This document shows positions 35,032-43,619 of a DNA stretch of 64,000 bases, in pieces. Where the stretch lies: contig JADYYS010000053.1 in the NCBI GenBank assembly GCA_020853525.1, forward strand, positions 1 through 64,000. The letters run 5' to 3'. Under the pieces are notes generated by a model that saw nothing but the letters and a program-made list of their open reading frames with translations, ran no database searches and was not told where the DNA came from. The DNA is from Ardenticatenales bacterium. Lineage in GTDB: Bacteria; Chloroflexota; Anaerolineae; Epilineales; Epilineaceae. Positions within the stretch are counted from its first letter, which is position 1. Each line of letters opens with the position of its first letter. The translations under genes were made by a program, and so were the position numbers.

Positions 35032-36099
35032 ATGACCACTCCTCGTCCGTCGTCCGGCCGCTCCCATCGCGCCGCCCTCGCCCTGCCGCTCGCCGTCGTC
35101 CTCGCGACGACGGCCGCCTGCTCGGCCACGCCGACGCCCGTCGTCGACGTGCCGCCGCCCGTTACGGTCGCCGCCGATGCCGGGTCGATGATCGATGCGG
35201 CCGCGCCGACCGCGCCAGCGGGCGCGCCAGCCGCCGGGGCGTCGGCCAGCGTCGCCGGCCTGCAGGCCGCCCTCGCGGCGCGCGACTACGACGTCCTCCA
35301 GGCGATGATGGGCGACGCGTTCGTCCTCGGCCTCTACCGCTCCGAGGGTATGACGCTCGACCCGGCCGCCGCACGCACCGCGCTCAAGACGCAGTACCTG
35401 CCGCCCGCCGAACACGCCGTCGACACCACGGACGACCGGAACGCCTTCCCGGCGATCGACCCGCCGCTGGAGACGATGTTCGACCCGGCGCTGATCGTGC
35501 ACCAGCTGCTGTTCAGCCGCGGCTGGGGCGCGGATGGACAGGGCGAGGCGGCGCTCGTGCTGGCGGAGCGGGCGGACGGATCGGTGTACTGGCACGGGAT
35601 GGTGCTGGCGCCGTCGGGGTTCGGCGGCGCGACGGGCGACGCGGCGGGCAGCGGGAGCGGCGACGGCAGCGATGTCGCAGCAGCTGCCGGCGGCCCCGTG
35701 AGCGGCGATGGCTTCGCCGTCGATGCGCCGGCCGGCTGGACCGCCACGGAGAGCGGCGGCGGCGTGATCCTGACGTCGTTCGCGATGGACACGGCCGGCC
35801 ACGGCGGGCTCGGGGCGGGGCAGACGAAGATCGACGTCCTCGAGCTCGTCGCCGACCCGGCGCCGGCGACGCTGGCCGAGGCCGTTGCCATCGTGAAGGC
35901 CGGCGACGCTGGTGCCACGTGGAGCGAGGGCCCGTTCACGCTCGCCAACGGCCTGACCGGCACACGCCTGATCAGCGCGGAGTCCACGGCGGCCATCGTC
36001 GACCTCGACGGGCGGTACCTCGTCGCCAGCTGTTACGGCGACGGCTGCGCGGCGGGCGGGGTGTTCGATGCGGTGGTGGCGTCGGTGCGGGCGGAGTGA
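35032..36099 (+). CDS. Lipoprotein with C-terminal PsbP/DUF1795-like domain
   Basis: A 355-residue product with a signal peptide ending in a lipobox (ATTAAC), then a Pro/Ala linker and two domains. The first (about residues 70-205) has an NTF2/DUF-like pattern (AALAARDYDVLQAMMGDAFV). The second (about 220-355: DGFAVDAPAGWTATESGGGV, ending LVASCYGDGC) resembles PsbP/LpqN-type lipoprotein folds. A Gly/Ser-rich linker joins them. AAGGA precedes the ATG. Its stop overlaps the GTG of the membrane glycosyltransferase (GTGA), so the two proteins are made together. No specific function is known. Confidence 0.75.
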   Translation: MTTPRPSSGRSHRAALALPLAVVLATTAACSATPTPVVDVPPPVTVAADAGSMIDAAAPTAPAGAPAAGASASVAGLQAALAARDYDVLQAMMGDAFVLGLYRSEGMTLDPAAARTALKTQYLPPAEHAVDTTDDRNAFPAIDPPLETMFDPALIVHQLLFSRGWGADGQGEAALVLAERADGSVYWHGMVLAPSGFGGATGDAAGSGSGDGSDVAAAAGGPVSGDGFAVDAPAGWTATESGGGVILTSFAMDTAGHGGLGAGQTKIDVLELVADPAPATLAEAVAIVKAGDAGATWSEGPFTLANGLTGTRLISAESTAAIVDLDGRYLVASCYGDGCAAGGVFDAVVASVRAE

Positions 36100-37784
36100 C
36101 GGATGGGCCGGCTTCGCGCCGATCGCTCGTCGCCCTCTGCACCCTCGCCCTCGCCATCCGCCTCTACGCGCTCGGCCGCCCGTCCCTGTGGTTCGACGAG
36201 CTGCTGGAGGTCGAGCGCGCCGCCGGTCCCTGGCAGTCGCTCCTCTTCGGCCGCCCGATCGACCACGACCCCCCGCTCTTCGCCCTCGCGCTCCGCGGCT
36301 GGATCGCCGTCGGGCGGCTCCTCGGCTGGCCGTGGATCGGCGCGACGGGCGGCGCGGCCCCAGATCCAGCGAACGCCGCGGTCGATGTCGCGGCGCACCC
36401 CGGCTGGGCCGAGGCCTGGCTGCGCCTGTCGTCCGTCGCGCTCGGCGTCGCCGCCGTCGCGTTAACCGCTGTTTGGGCATCGCACCGGTTCGGACGACGT
36501 GTCGGACTGCTCGCTGCGCTCCTGCTGACGATGTCGCCGCTGGCGATCTACCACAGCCAGGAGGTAAACCAGTACGCGGCGATGATCACGGCGACGCCGC
36601 TGCTGCTGCTCATGCACGATCGTCTGTCTGCCGGCGCACGTCGGCGCGACTGGCTGGCCTATGGCGCATTGTCGGCGGCGGCCATCGCGACGCACTACGG
36701 CCTCGTGTTCCCGCTGCTCGCCCTCGGCAGCCACCTGGCTTGGCGGTCGTGGCGCGATCCGACGGGCCGCACCGACCGCGGCCGCGTCGCCGCGTACGCC
36801 GCCGCGATGGCCGTCGTCGTCGCCGTGCTCTTCACGCTCGGTCTCGGCGACCGGATGGCGGTGTCGCACGTCCAGCCGCGGCTGTGGGGGACGCACCTTG
36901 CCAAGGAGCTGGCGTACATCGGCGACGTGGGCTGGCGCGAGATCGTCGTCTACTTCCCGTTCCCGTTCGCGGGCGGGCCGGCGCTCGTGATCGCGAACGC
37001 GCTCAGCGTGCTGGCGCTCGTCGGGGCGGTGCGGTTGTGGCGGGGGGGCGGCGGCGGGCGAGTGCTCGTCGGCTGGTTTGTCGCGGGGACGTTGGCGATG
37101 ACGTATGCGACGAGCGTGGTGGGGTGGTATCCGCTCGGGTATCGGTACGGGTTGTTCAACTTGGTGCCGTACGTGGTGTTGGTAGCGGCGGGGGTGGTCG
37201 CGATGGGCGACGGCCTACGGCCCTCTCCCCCCGACCCCCTCCCCAAAGTTTGGGGGAGGGGGAGGATGCTTGGCGGATGGATCAGCCGGATTGCACGCGC
37301 GGGTTCGGTTGTCGTTGCGGCGACGGCGCTTGTCGCATTCGTGGCGTACTGGCCTCACGCACCGTGGACTGCCGGGAACCCGTACATCCACGTTCCCCGC
37401 GAAGACATGCGGCCCGTGCTACGCAACGTGGCGGCGGCCTGGCGGGCGGGCGATCGGCTGCTCGTGTACGACGGGGCGGCGGCGGCGGTGCGGTTCTACT
37501 GGCGGGGCGACTCGAAAGACGTCATTGCCCTGCCACCGTTCAGCCCGGGCGATGCCGCGACGGTCGAACGCATGCGCACGGCGCTGGCCCGTGCAGCAGA
37601 TGACATGCGCAGGACACCGCGCGGCGACTCAGGCCGTGCCTGGCTTGTCCTCAGCCACGCCGATCCCGGCGATGAGCCGATCCTGCAGCGCCAACTCGCG
37701 GACTTCGGCGCGCCATCTGCCGTAATCGTCTCTGCTGACGGAGCATCCGCGTCGCGACTCGAACCCCTCCCCCCTCGCCCCTGA
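36096..37784 (+). CDS. Membrane glycosyltransferase (GT-C, GT39/ArnT-like), repeat inserted
   Basis: The GTG start overlaps the upstream stop. The 562-residue protein has about eleven membrane helices. The first extracytoplasmic loop carries LWFDELLEVERA (D34, E35) and later HDPPLFALAL, the acidic motif of GT-C enzymes that use lipid-linked sugars. A C-terminal soluble domain (about 420-562) follows the last helix. Around residues 371-391 the sequence GLRPSPPDPLPKVWGRGR is the translation of a palindromic GC-rich repeat (37220-37266) inserted in frame between two helices. The enzyme probably glycosylates a lipid or an exported protein. The partner lipoprotein may be a cofactor or substrate. 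Confidence 0.87.
   Translation: MTDGPASRRSLVALCTLALAIRLYALGRPSLWFDELLEVERAAGPWQSLLFGRPIDHDPPLFALALRGWIAVGRLLGWPWIGATGGAAPDPANAAVDVAAHPGWAEAWLRLSSVALGVAAVALTAVWASHRFGRRVGLLAALLLTMSPLAIYHSQEVNQYAAMITATPLLLLMHDRLSAGARRRDWLAYGALSAAAIATHYGLVFPLLALGSHLAWRSWRDPTGRTDRGRVAAYAAAMAVVVAVLFTLGLGDRMAVSHVQPRLWGTHLAKELAYIGDVGWREIVVYFPFPFAGGPALVIANALSVLALVGAVRLWRGGGGGRVLVGWFVAGTLAMTYATSVVGWYPLGYRYGLFNLVPYVVLVAAGVVAMGDGLRPSPPDPLPKVWGRGRMLGGWISRIARAGSVVVAATALVAFVAYWPHAPWTAGNPYIHVPREDMRPVLRNVAAAWRAGDRLLVYDGAAAAVRFYWRGDSKDVIALPPFSPGDAATVERMRTALARAADDMRRTPRGDSGRAWLVLSHADPGDEPILQRQLADFGAPSAVIVSADGASASRLEPLPPRP
37220..37266. repeat. Palindromic C/G-tract repeat inside the glycosyltransferase gene
   Basis: A run of CCCTC and CCCCC blocks ends in AAA-GTTT and returns as GGGGGAGGGGG, giving a near-perfect hairpin of about 13 bp per arm. 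From memory, elements of this form are widespread dispersed repeats. It is in frame and adds about 18 residues to the protein. Confidence 0.75.
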
Positions 37785-37831
37785 ACTTCCCCTACTGCGA
37801 CGAGTCGTTGGAGTCTCCGCCGCACCGGAGG

Positions 37832-37963
37832 TCCGTTACTTCAAGGAACGGGTCGTTGTTCTTCAAGAAACACGGCGTTGTTCTTCAAGAAACAGCGCGC
37901 GGTTCTTCAAGAAGCAGGGCGCGGTTCTTGAAGAAACGCGGCTTGGTTCTTCACGAAGCACGA
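37832..37963. repeat. Six-unit tandem array of a 22-bp palindromic sequence
   Basis: Cores begin at 37837, 37859, 37881, 37903, 37925 and 37947, exactly 22 bp apart. Units 2-4 have TTCTTCAAGAA, unit 5 TTCTTGAAGAA, units 1 and 6 are slightly degenerate. The core is a perfect 5+1+5 inverted repeat. The array lies between the 3' ends of two converging genes and is far less GC-rich than its flanks. Spacing equals two helical turns, so all sites face the same side of DNA. No CRISPR-like unique spacers are present. Confidence 0.95.
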
Positions 37964-37979
37964 ATGGGGCCCAAGGCTC

Positions 37980-38963
37980 TCAATCCCCATACCCCCCCGG
38001 ATGCCCCCGATGCCACTCCCACGCCGACCCCACGATCGCCTCCAACCCCGCGAACCGCGGCGCCCACCCCAGATCGCGCCGCAGCGCCTCCGATGACGCG
38101 ATGAGCGTCGCCGGGTCGCCCGCGCGGCGGGGCGCGACGGTGTGCGGGATGGGATGGCCGGTGATGCGGCGGGCGGTCTCGATCACCTCGAGGACGCTGA
38201 ATCCCTGGCCGTTGCCGAGGTTGTAGGTCAGGACGGGATGATCGGCGAGCGCTTCGAGGGCAAGGATGTGCGCCTGGGCCAGGTCGACAACGTGGATGTA
38301 GTCGCGGACGCACGTGCCGTCGGGCGTGGGGTAGTCATCGCCGAAGACGGCGATGGACGGGCGCTGGCCGAGGGCCACCTGCAGGACGAGCGGGATCAGG
38401 TGGGTTTCGGGGTCGTGATCCTCGCCGCGCTCGGGCGTGCAGCCGGCCGCATTGAAGTAGCGCAGGCAGGCGTAGCGCAGACCGTGCGTGACGTTCAGCC
38501 AGTGCAGCATCCGCTCGATCGCGTGCTTGCTCTCGCCGTACGGCGAACCGGGCACGATCGCCTCGGTCTCGGCGATCGGGATCCGCTCGGGCCGGTCGAA
38601 CAGGTTGGCGGTCGAAGAGAGGATGAACCGCCCGACGCCGCGTGCCACGGCCGCCTCGAGCACGTTGGCGGCAAGGACGACGTTGTCGCGCAGGTACTTC
38701 AGCGGCTGCTGCATGCTCTCGCCGACGAGCGTGTAGCTGGCGAAGTGGAGGATGCCGTCGATGCCCGGGTGCGCGTCGAACAGCGCGCCGACCGCCGCCC
38801 GATCCGCCAGATCGACCTGGACGAACGTCGCGGCGGGGTGGACGGCGGCACGGTGGCCTTGGTAGAGGTTGTCGAACACGACGACGTCGTGGCCGGCGGC
38901 GATGAGCTCGGCCGTGGTGATGCTGCCGATGTAGCCGGCACCGCCGGTGACGAGAACTTTCAT
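37980..38963 (-). CDS. galE: UDP-glucose 4-epimerase
   Basis: A 327-residue short-chain dehydrogenase/epimerase with the NAD motif VTGGAGYIG (residues 5-13), [22 protein letters not shown], the active-site [10 protein letters not shown] (S116, S117, T118) and Y142-x-x-x-K146 ([11 protein letters not shown]). [11 protein letters not shown] and the closing [16 protein letters not shown] are typical of GalE. It interconverts UDP-glucose and UDP-galactose for surface glycans. The start at 38963 has AGGAG upstream. The gene ends only a few bases past the 22-bp array. No other sugar gene is adjacent. Confidence 0.93.
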   Translation of the reverse strand: MKVLVTGGAGYIGSITTAELIAAGHDVVVFDNLYQGHRAAVHPAATFVQVDLADRAAVGALFDAHPGIDGILHFASYTLVGESMQQPLKYLRDNVVLAANVLEAAVARGVGRFILSSTANLFDRPERIPIAETEAIVPGSPYGESKHAIERMLHWLNVTHGLRYACLRYFNAAGCTPERGEDHDPETHLIPLVLQVALGQRPSIAVFGDDYPTPDGTCVRDYIHVVDLAQAHILALEALADHPVLTYNLGNGQGFSVLEVIETARRITGHPIPHTVAPRRAGDPATLIASSEALRRDLGWAPRFAGLEAIVGSAWEWHRGHPGGYGD

Positions 38964-39281
38964 GCGGGCAGGCTCCTGGGGCGATCGGGAGCGATCAGGC
39001 GCGATGGACGGCGCTGGCATCCAACGGACGATGAGGTCGACGATGGGGGGCAACGGCGTCCGATCATCGCACGCCGCCGCCCGGGCGCAAAGAAAAAACC
39101 CGGGGTCCGTCGCTCCGCCCCAGTCGCGACAGTCCCCAGGTTTTGTTCGGCTCAGGTGTTATCCGTCTGCCGTGGCAACAGGATAGGGCTGTCGGATGAG
39201 GGCCGCGTGAACGGCGGACGAACGGTCGATGAGGGCGCGCGGCGCCTCGTCGGGCGCACCGTCGGGCGGGCGAAATGACCG
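38964..39281. other. Intergenic region between galE and the CNNM operon
   Basis: This 318-base region holds the terminator described at 39093-39140 and no protein gene on either strand that I can support. A galE promoter must lie in it (galE reads leftward from 38963), but no clear -10/-35 pair was found. The stretch 39150-39281 shows nothing recognisable. Confidence 0.5.
39093..39140 (-). terminator. Rho-independent terminator of the CNNM/CorC operon
   Basis: Read on the minus strand, CCTGGGG (39134-39140) pairs with CCCCGGG (39099-39105) with an inner GTCGCGAC-type stem, and TTTTTT then TTT follow. It is 142 bases past the stop at 39282. This is the clearest U-tract terminator in the window. 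Confidence 0.6.
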
Positions 39282-40574
39282 CTACGAAGGGACGATCCGC
39301 GCCCGCGCCACCCCATGTCCCGCGACGGCCGTCACGACGATCCGCAACCCACGCCACTCGACGACGTCACCGACGACCGGCGGCCGGTTGAGGCGGGCCA
39401 GGACCAGGCCGCTGACCGTGTCGACCTCGTCGTCGTCGAGGCTGCGCTCCAGCGCCTCACCGACTTCGTCCAGGCGCAACGTGCCCGCTACGTCCAGGCT
39501 GCCGTCATCGTCCCACACGACGTCCAGCGGCTCGTCGGCGCCCTCGGCCACCTCACCGACGGCCTCCTCGCACAGGTCCTCGATCGTCACGATGCCATCC
39601 GTGCCGCCGTGCTCGTCCATGACGACGACGAGCTGTGTGCGGGCCGCGCGCATGGCGGCGAGGACCTCATCGAGCTCGCTTTGGGCGCTGAGGAAGACCG
39701 TCGGCCGAACGGCGGCACGGGTCAGCGCGCGATCGTCGCGCACCAGCCGGAGCACGTCCTTGATGTGCACGATGCCAACGATGTGGTCGAGGTCGCGTTC
39801 GTACACGGGGTAGCGCGTGTGCGTGTCATCGGCCAGGAAGCGCCGCAGGGCATCGGGCGAGGCGCCGAGCGGAAGGCCGTCCACGCGGACGCGCGGCACC
39901 ATGATCTCCTCGGCCATTCGCTCGCCAAAGCTGAAGAGGTCGCGCAGCATCTGGCCGGCCTCGGCCCGCAGCAGGCCGCCGGCCTCGCTCTCCTCCACGA
40001 GGTACTGCAGATCGCCCGGCGAATAGAAGTGGCCCGTCGATCGCTCGCGGCGGATCCCGAGCAGGTACAGCACGCCGTTGCCCAGCCGGTTCAGTCCGAC
40101 GACGAGCGGCAGGAAGACGGTCTGGATGAGCAGCATCGGCCGGGTGACCCACAGCACCGTCTGCTCCGCTTGGATCAGCGCCAGGCTCTTGGGAACCATC
40201 TCGCCGATGACGATGTGCAGATAGGTCAGGACCGCCACCGCCACCACCACGGCCACGGCATGGGCCGTGATCGACGCCGGCAGCCACGTCAGCCCCTGGA
40301 ACACGGGCTCCAGCCGCTCGGCGAGCTGGTGTTCGCCGTACATCCCCAGTCCGAGGCTGGCAACCGTGATGCCGAGCTGCGCCGTGGCGATGTACCGGTC
40401 CTGTCGCACGGGATCGCGCAGGATGCCCTCGACCAGCCGGGCCACCCGGTGCCCCTGCGCCGCCCGGCGCTCGATCGCCGCGCGCGGTGCGCCGATGATC
40501 GCGAACTCGGCAGCCACGAACAGCGCGTTCAGCAGCAGCAACAGCGCGACGATCGCGATCGGGCCGAAGGTCAC
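39282..40574 (-). CDS. CNNM/CorC (hemolysin family) membrane protein, second copy
   Basis: The 430-residue protein starts at a GTG that overlaps the upstream stop (GTGA). It has the CNNM (DUF21) membrane domain (LLLLNALFVAAEFAIIGAPR and VIGEMVPKSLALIQAEQTVL), a CBS pair (AEEIMVPRVRVDGLPLGASP and VVVMDEHGGTDGIVTIEDL) and a CorC_HlyC domain (about 345-430) ending in VVTAVAGHGVARARIVPS. Such proteins are implicated in Mg or Na-coupled Mg export and in lipid/envelope homeostasis; the function of many is unproven. It is a paralogue of its upstream neighbour, so the pair arose by tandem duplication. Confidence 0.9.
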   Translation of the reverse strand: MTFGPIAIVALLLLLNALFVAAEFAIIGAPRAAIERRAAQGHRVARLVEGILRDPVRQDRYIATAQLGITVASLGLGMYGEHQLAERLEPVFQGLTWLPASITAHAVAVVVAVAVLTYLHIVIGEMVPKSLALIQAEQTVLWVTRPMLLIQTVFLPLVVGLNRLGNGVLYLLGIRRERSTGHFYSPGDLQYLVEESEAGGLLRAEAGQMLRDLFSFGERMAEEIMVPRVRVDGLPLGASPDALRRFLADDTHTRYPVYERDLDHIVGIVHIKDVLRLVRDDRALTRAAVRPTVFLSAQSELDEVLAAMRAARTQLVVVMDEHGGTDGIVTIEDLCEEAVGEVAEGADEPLDVVWDDDGSLDVAGTLRLDEVGEALERSLDDDEVDTVSGLVLARLNRPPVVGDVVEWRGLRIVVTAVAGHGVARARIVPS

Positions 40575-41890
40575 GCCGAACCCTCCGCACCCGGCCACGG
40601 CCGGACGAGGAGGGAACGAATCGCCGGCCCGTCCATCCGCTCGACCTCGACCTCGACGCCGTCGATCGTCAGCCGTTCGCCGCCGTCCGGCACCGTGCCG
40701 AGCGCGACGAGGACGCGGCCGCCCACGGTGTCGGCCTCGTCGTCGGCCCACTCGACGCCCAACCACTCGGCCGCCTCGTCGAGCCGCAGGGTGCCGGGCA
40801 GGCGAACCCGGCCATCGGGCAGCGGCTCGGGCCGCGCCTCATCGGCCTTGAACTCGTCGGCGACGCCGCCCACGAGCTCGGCGAGGATGTCCTCCAGCGT
40901 GACGATCCCGTCGACGCCACCGTACTCGTCCAGCACGACCGCCAGGCGCGCCCGACGGGCCCGCAGCTCGGCCACGATCCGGTCTGCGGTGAGCGTCGAC
41001 GGCACGATCGTGATCGGCTTGACGAGGTCCTGCCAGCCGTCGGCGTTGCCCTGCGCAGCAAATCGCGCCGCGACGTCCTTCGTCTGGATGAAGCCGATGC
41101 ATTCGTCGATCTGGCCGCGGTACACCGGCGCGCGCGTGAACGGGCTGTCGATCGCCCATGCCAGGATCGCCGCGCCGTCGCTGGACGCCTCGATCGCCTG
41201 GATGAAGCGGCGCGGGACCATCAGCTGTTTGGCCGTCCGACGGCCCAGCTGCAGCGCCTGGCTCAGGCGGTGCTCCTCCTCGGCGTCGAGCAGGCCGCCG
41301 TCCTTGCTCTCGGCGATGAGCATCGAGATCTCGTCCGGCGAATGGATGTGGCGGTGGCCGTCGGCGGACTGCACGCCCATCAGACGCAGGACCATGAGCC
41401 CGCTGCCGTTCAACAACCCGATGAACCACCGGAACACGGCCAGCGAGGCCGTCATCGGCCAGTACAGCCACAGCGATACCTGCGTCGGAAACTGCAGCGC
41501 CAATGACTTGGGCACGAGCTCGCCGAACACGACGTTGAACGCCGTCAGCGCCAGCAGCGTCACCACCGTGCCCGTCGATGCCGCAGCCGCGGCCGTCCAA
41601 CCGGTCCGCTCCAGCAACACGCCGAGCCCATCGCCCAATCGCGATTGGCCGTACGCGCCCAGGATCAGGCCCGAGAGCGTGATACCGATCTGGCTGGCGG
41701 CAATGTAGCGATCAAGGCGGTGGCTGTCGGAGATGATCGGCAACAGCCGGCGCGCCACCGGGTGGCCCTCATCGGCCAGCTGTGCGATGCGGCTCTGGCG
41801 GACGCCGACGGTGGCGAACTCGGCGGCCACGTAGAGCGCCGTGAAAGCGGTGAGGACGACGACGACGACGAGCGCGATGGCAACGCTCAC
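40571..41890 (-). CDS. CNNM/CorC (hemolysin family) membrane protein, first copy
   Basis: About 439 residues with the same order: DUF21 membrane domain (ALYVAAEFATVGVRQSRIAQ, FNVVFGELVPKSLALQFPTQ), CBS pair (AKQLMVPRRFIQAIEASSDG and LAVVLDEYGGVDGIVTLEDI) and a C-terminal CorC_HlyC domain. The start is uncertain: GTG at 41890 sits just before the first helix and has GGGGCGG upstream; GTG at 41908 is also possible. The stop overlaps the start of the next gene, so both copies are coupled. Two copies might form a heterodimer. Neighbouring pepA is divergent. Confidence 0.88.
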   Translation of the reverse strand: MSVAIALVVVVVLTAFTALYVAAEFATVGVRQSRIAQLADEGHPVARRLLPIISDSHRLDRYIAASQIGITLSGLILGAYGQSRLGDGLGVLLERTGWTAAAAASTGTVVTLLALTAFNVVFGELVPKSLALQFPTQVSLWLYWPMTASLAVFRWFIGLLNGSGLMVLRLMGVQSADGHRHIHSPDEISMLIAESKDGGLLDAEEEHRLSQALQLGRRTAKQLMVPRRFIQAIEASSDGAAILAWAIDSPFTRAPVYRGQIDECIGFIQTKDVAARFAAQGNADGWQDLVKPITIVPSTLTADRIVAELRARRARLAVVLDEYGGVDGIVTLEDILAELVGGVADEFKADEARPEPLPDGRVRLPGTLRLDEAAEWLGVEWADDEADTVGGRVLVALGTVPDGGERLTIDGVEVEVERMDGPAIRSLLVRPWPGAEGSA

Positions 41891-42070
41891 GCGCCCGCCC
41901 CGAAGCACCGCGCACGATCAGCGCGGGCAGGCGGCGTACGTGGGCCGGCGGGCGCAGCGGCGTGCATGGGCAGAGTTTGCCGTCGGCGGGCGGCAGAGGC
42001 AAGATCGGCCCCCAATCGCCCTCCCCCGCACCGGCCGTGCCCCACGGGCCGGTCCCCTTCGGAGCAACCG

Positions 42071-43579
42071 ATGCCCCTCCCTCCCATTTCCGTCCGCCAC
42101 GGCGCGATCCAGGATGCCGACGCCGACGCCCTGATCGTGAACCTGTTCGCCGGCGTCGCCGAGCCCGGCGGGGCAACGGTCGCCGTCGATACGGCACTTG
42201 GCGGGGCGATCCGCGACCTCATCCGGACCGGCGACCTCACCGGCGCCGCCGGCGAGGTGAAGGTGCTCTACCCGCGGGGCACGATCCCCGCCCGCCGTGT
42301 CCTCGTCGCCGGCCTCGGTCCGGCCGACGCCTTCGACGTTCACGCCGCCCGCCGCGCCGCCGCTGCCGCCGCACGCGCCGCGCGCGACCTCGGCGCCGCC
42401 TCGCTGGCGACGATCGTCCACGGCGCCGGCATCGGCGGCCTCGATGCCGAACGCGCGGCGCAGGCGACGGTCGAGGGGATGCTGGCGGCGCTCTATCGCT
42501 ACGACGCGCCCAAGCAGAAGAAGGACGAGAAGGCGGTCAAGACGATCGAAATCGTCACGCTTGACGGTGCACAGCTGTCGTCCGTCGAAGCCGGCGCAGC
42601 CGTCGGCGCGGCCGTCGCCGACGGTGTGGCGCTGGCACGCGATCTGGCGAACGGACCGCCGAACATCTGCACGCCCGGCCACATGGCCGACACCGCGCGC
42701 CGCATCGCCACCGACGTCGGACTCGACGTCGAGGTCGGCGACCGGGCGTGGGCGGCAGGGTACGGCATGGGCGCCTTCCTGGCCGTTGCGCAGGGCGCCG
42801 GACACGCACCGGCGTTCATCGTGCTCAGCCACAACGCGGACCGCACGGACGTGCCGACGCTCGTCCTCGTCGGCAAGGGCGTGACGTTCGACACCGGCGG
42901 GATCTCGATCAAGCCGTCCGAGGGCATGGAGGCGATGCGCGGCGACATGGCCGGCGCGGCGGCCGTGCTCGGCGCGATGCAGGCGATCGGACGGCTGAGG
43001 CTGCCGCTGCGCGTGATCGGCATCACGCCGTGCACGGAGAACATGCCCGACGCCAACGCCTACCGCCCGGCCGACGTGATCACGGCCTCCAACGGCAAGA
43101 CGATCGAGATCATCAGCACGGACGCCGAGGGCCGGATGATCCTGGCCGACGCGCTCGTCTACGCCGCCCGCTTCCAACCGGCCGCCGTCGTCGACCTGGC
43201 GACGCTGACCGGCGCGTGCGTCGTTGCGCTCGGCCAGAACATCGCCGCCGGCCTGTTCAGCAACGACGACGCGCTGGCCGGTCGGCTGCTGGCCGCCGGC
43301 GACGCCAGCCGCGAGCGCCTCTGGCGGCTGCCGCTGTGGCCCGAGTACCACGAAGCGATCGAAACGGAGCGGGCGGACATGAAGAACTCGGGCGGGCGGC
43401 AGGGCGGCGTCGCGACGTCGGCCGTGTTCCTTCAGGAGTTCACGAGCTATCCCTGGGCGCACCTCGACATCGCCGGCATGATGGAGCAGAAGAAGGTTTG
43501 GGACCTCGGGCCGGCGGGAGCCACGGGGTACGGGGTGCGGTTGTTGGTGGAGTTCGTGCGCGGATGGGCGGTCGCATAG
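42071..43579 (+). CDS. pepA: Leucyl aminopeptidase (M17)
   Basis: A 502-residue cytosolic enzyme that removes N-terminal residues from peptides. The metal and catalytic residues match M17 aminopeptidases one for one: K269, D274 (GKGVTFDTGGISIKPSEG), K281, D292, D351 and E353 (ISTDAEGRMILADAL, the family signature with NTDAEGR replaced by STDAEGR) and R355. An N-terminal domain of about 165 residues precedes the catalytic domain. GGAG lies seven bases before the ATG at 42071; the long upstream open frame is noise. It is divergent from the CNNM pair and followed by an acyltransferase gene 40 bases later, which may be in the same transcript. Confidence 0.95.
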   Translation: MPLPPISVRHGAIQDADADALIVNLFAGVAEPGGATVAVDTALGGAIRDLIRTGDLTGAAGEVKVLYPRGTIPARRVLVAGLGPADAFDVHAARRAAAAAARAARDLGAASLATIVHGAGIGGLDAERAAQATVEGMLAALYRYDAPKQKKDEKAVKTIEIVTLDGAQLSSVEAGAAVGAAVADGVALARDLANGPPNICTPGHMADTARRIATDVGLDVEVGDRAWAAGYGMGAFLAVAQGAGHAPAFIVLSHNADRTDVPTLVLVGKGVTFDTGGISIKPSEGMEAMRGDMAGAAAVLGAMQAIGRLRLPLRVIGITPCTENMPDANAYRPADVITASNGKTIEIISTDAEGRMILADALVYAARFQPAAVVDLATLTGACVVALGQNIAAGLFSNDDALAGRLLAAGDASRERLWRLPLWPEYHEAIETERADMKNSGGRQGGVATSAVFLQEFTSYPWAHLDIAGMMEQKKVWDLGPAGATGYGVRLLVEFVRGWAVA

Positions 43580-43619
43580 CGCGCGCGGCGGCGATCGTCT
43601 GTACCCGACAGGCCGTGCC

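Noticed and set aside
37832-37963. CRISPR array
   Set aside because: Units are contiguous with no unique spacers and a 22-bp period; no cas gene in the window.
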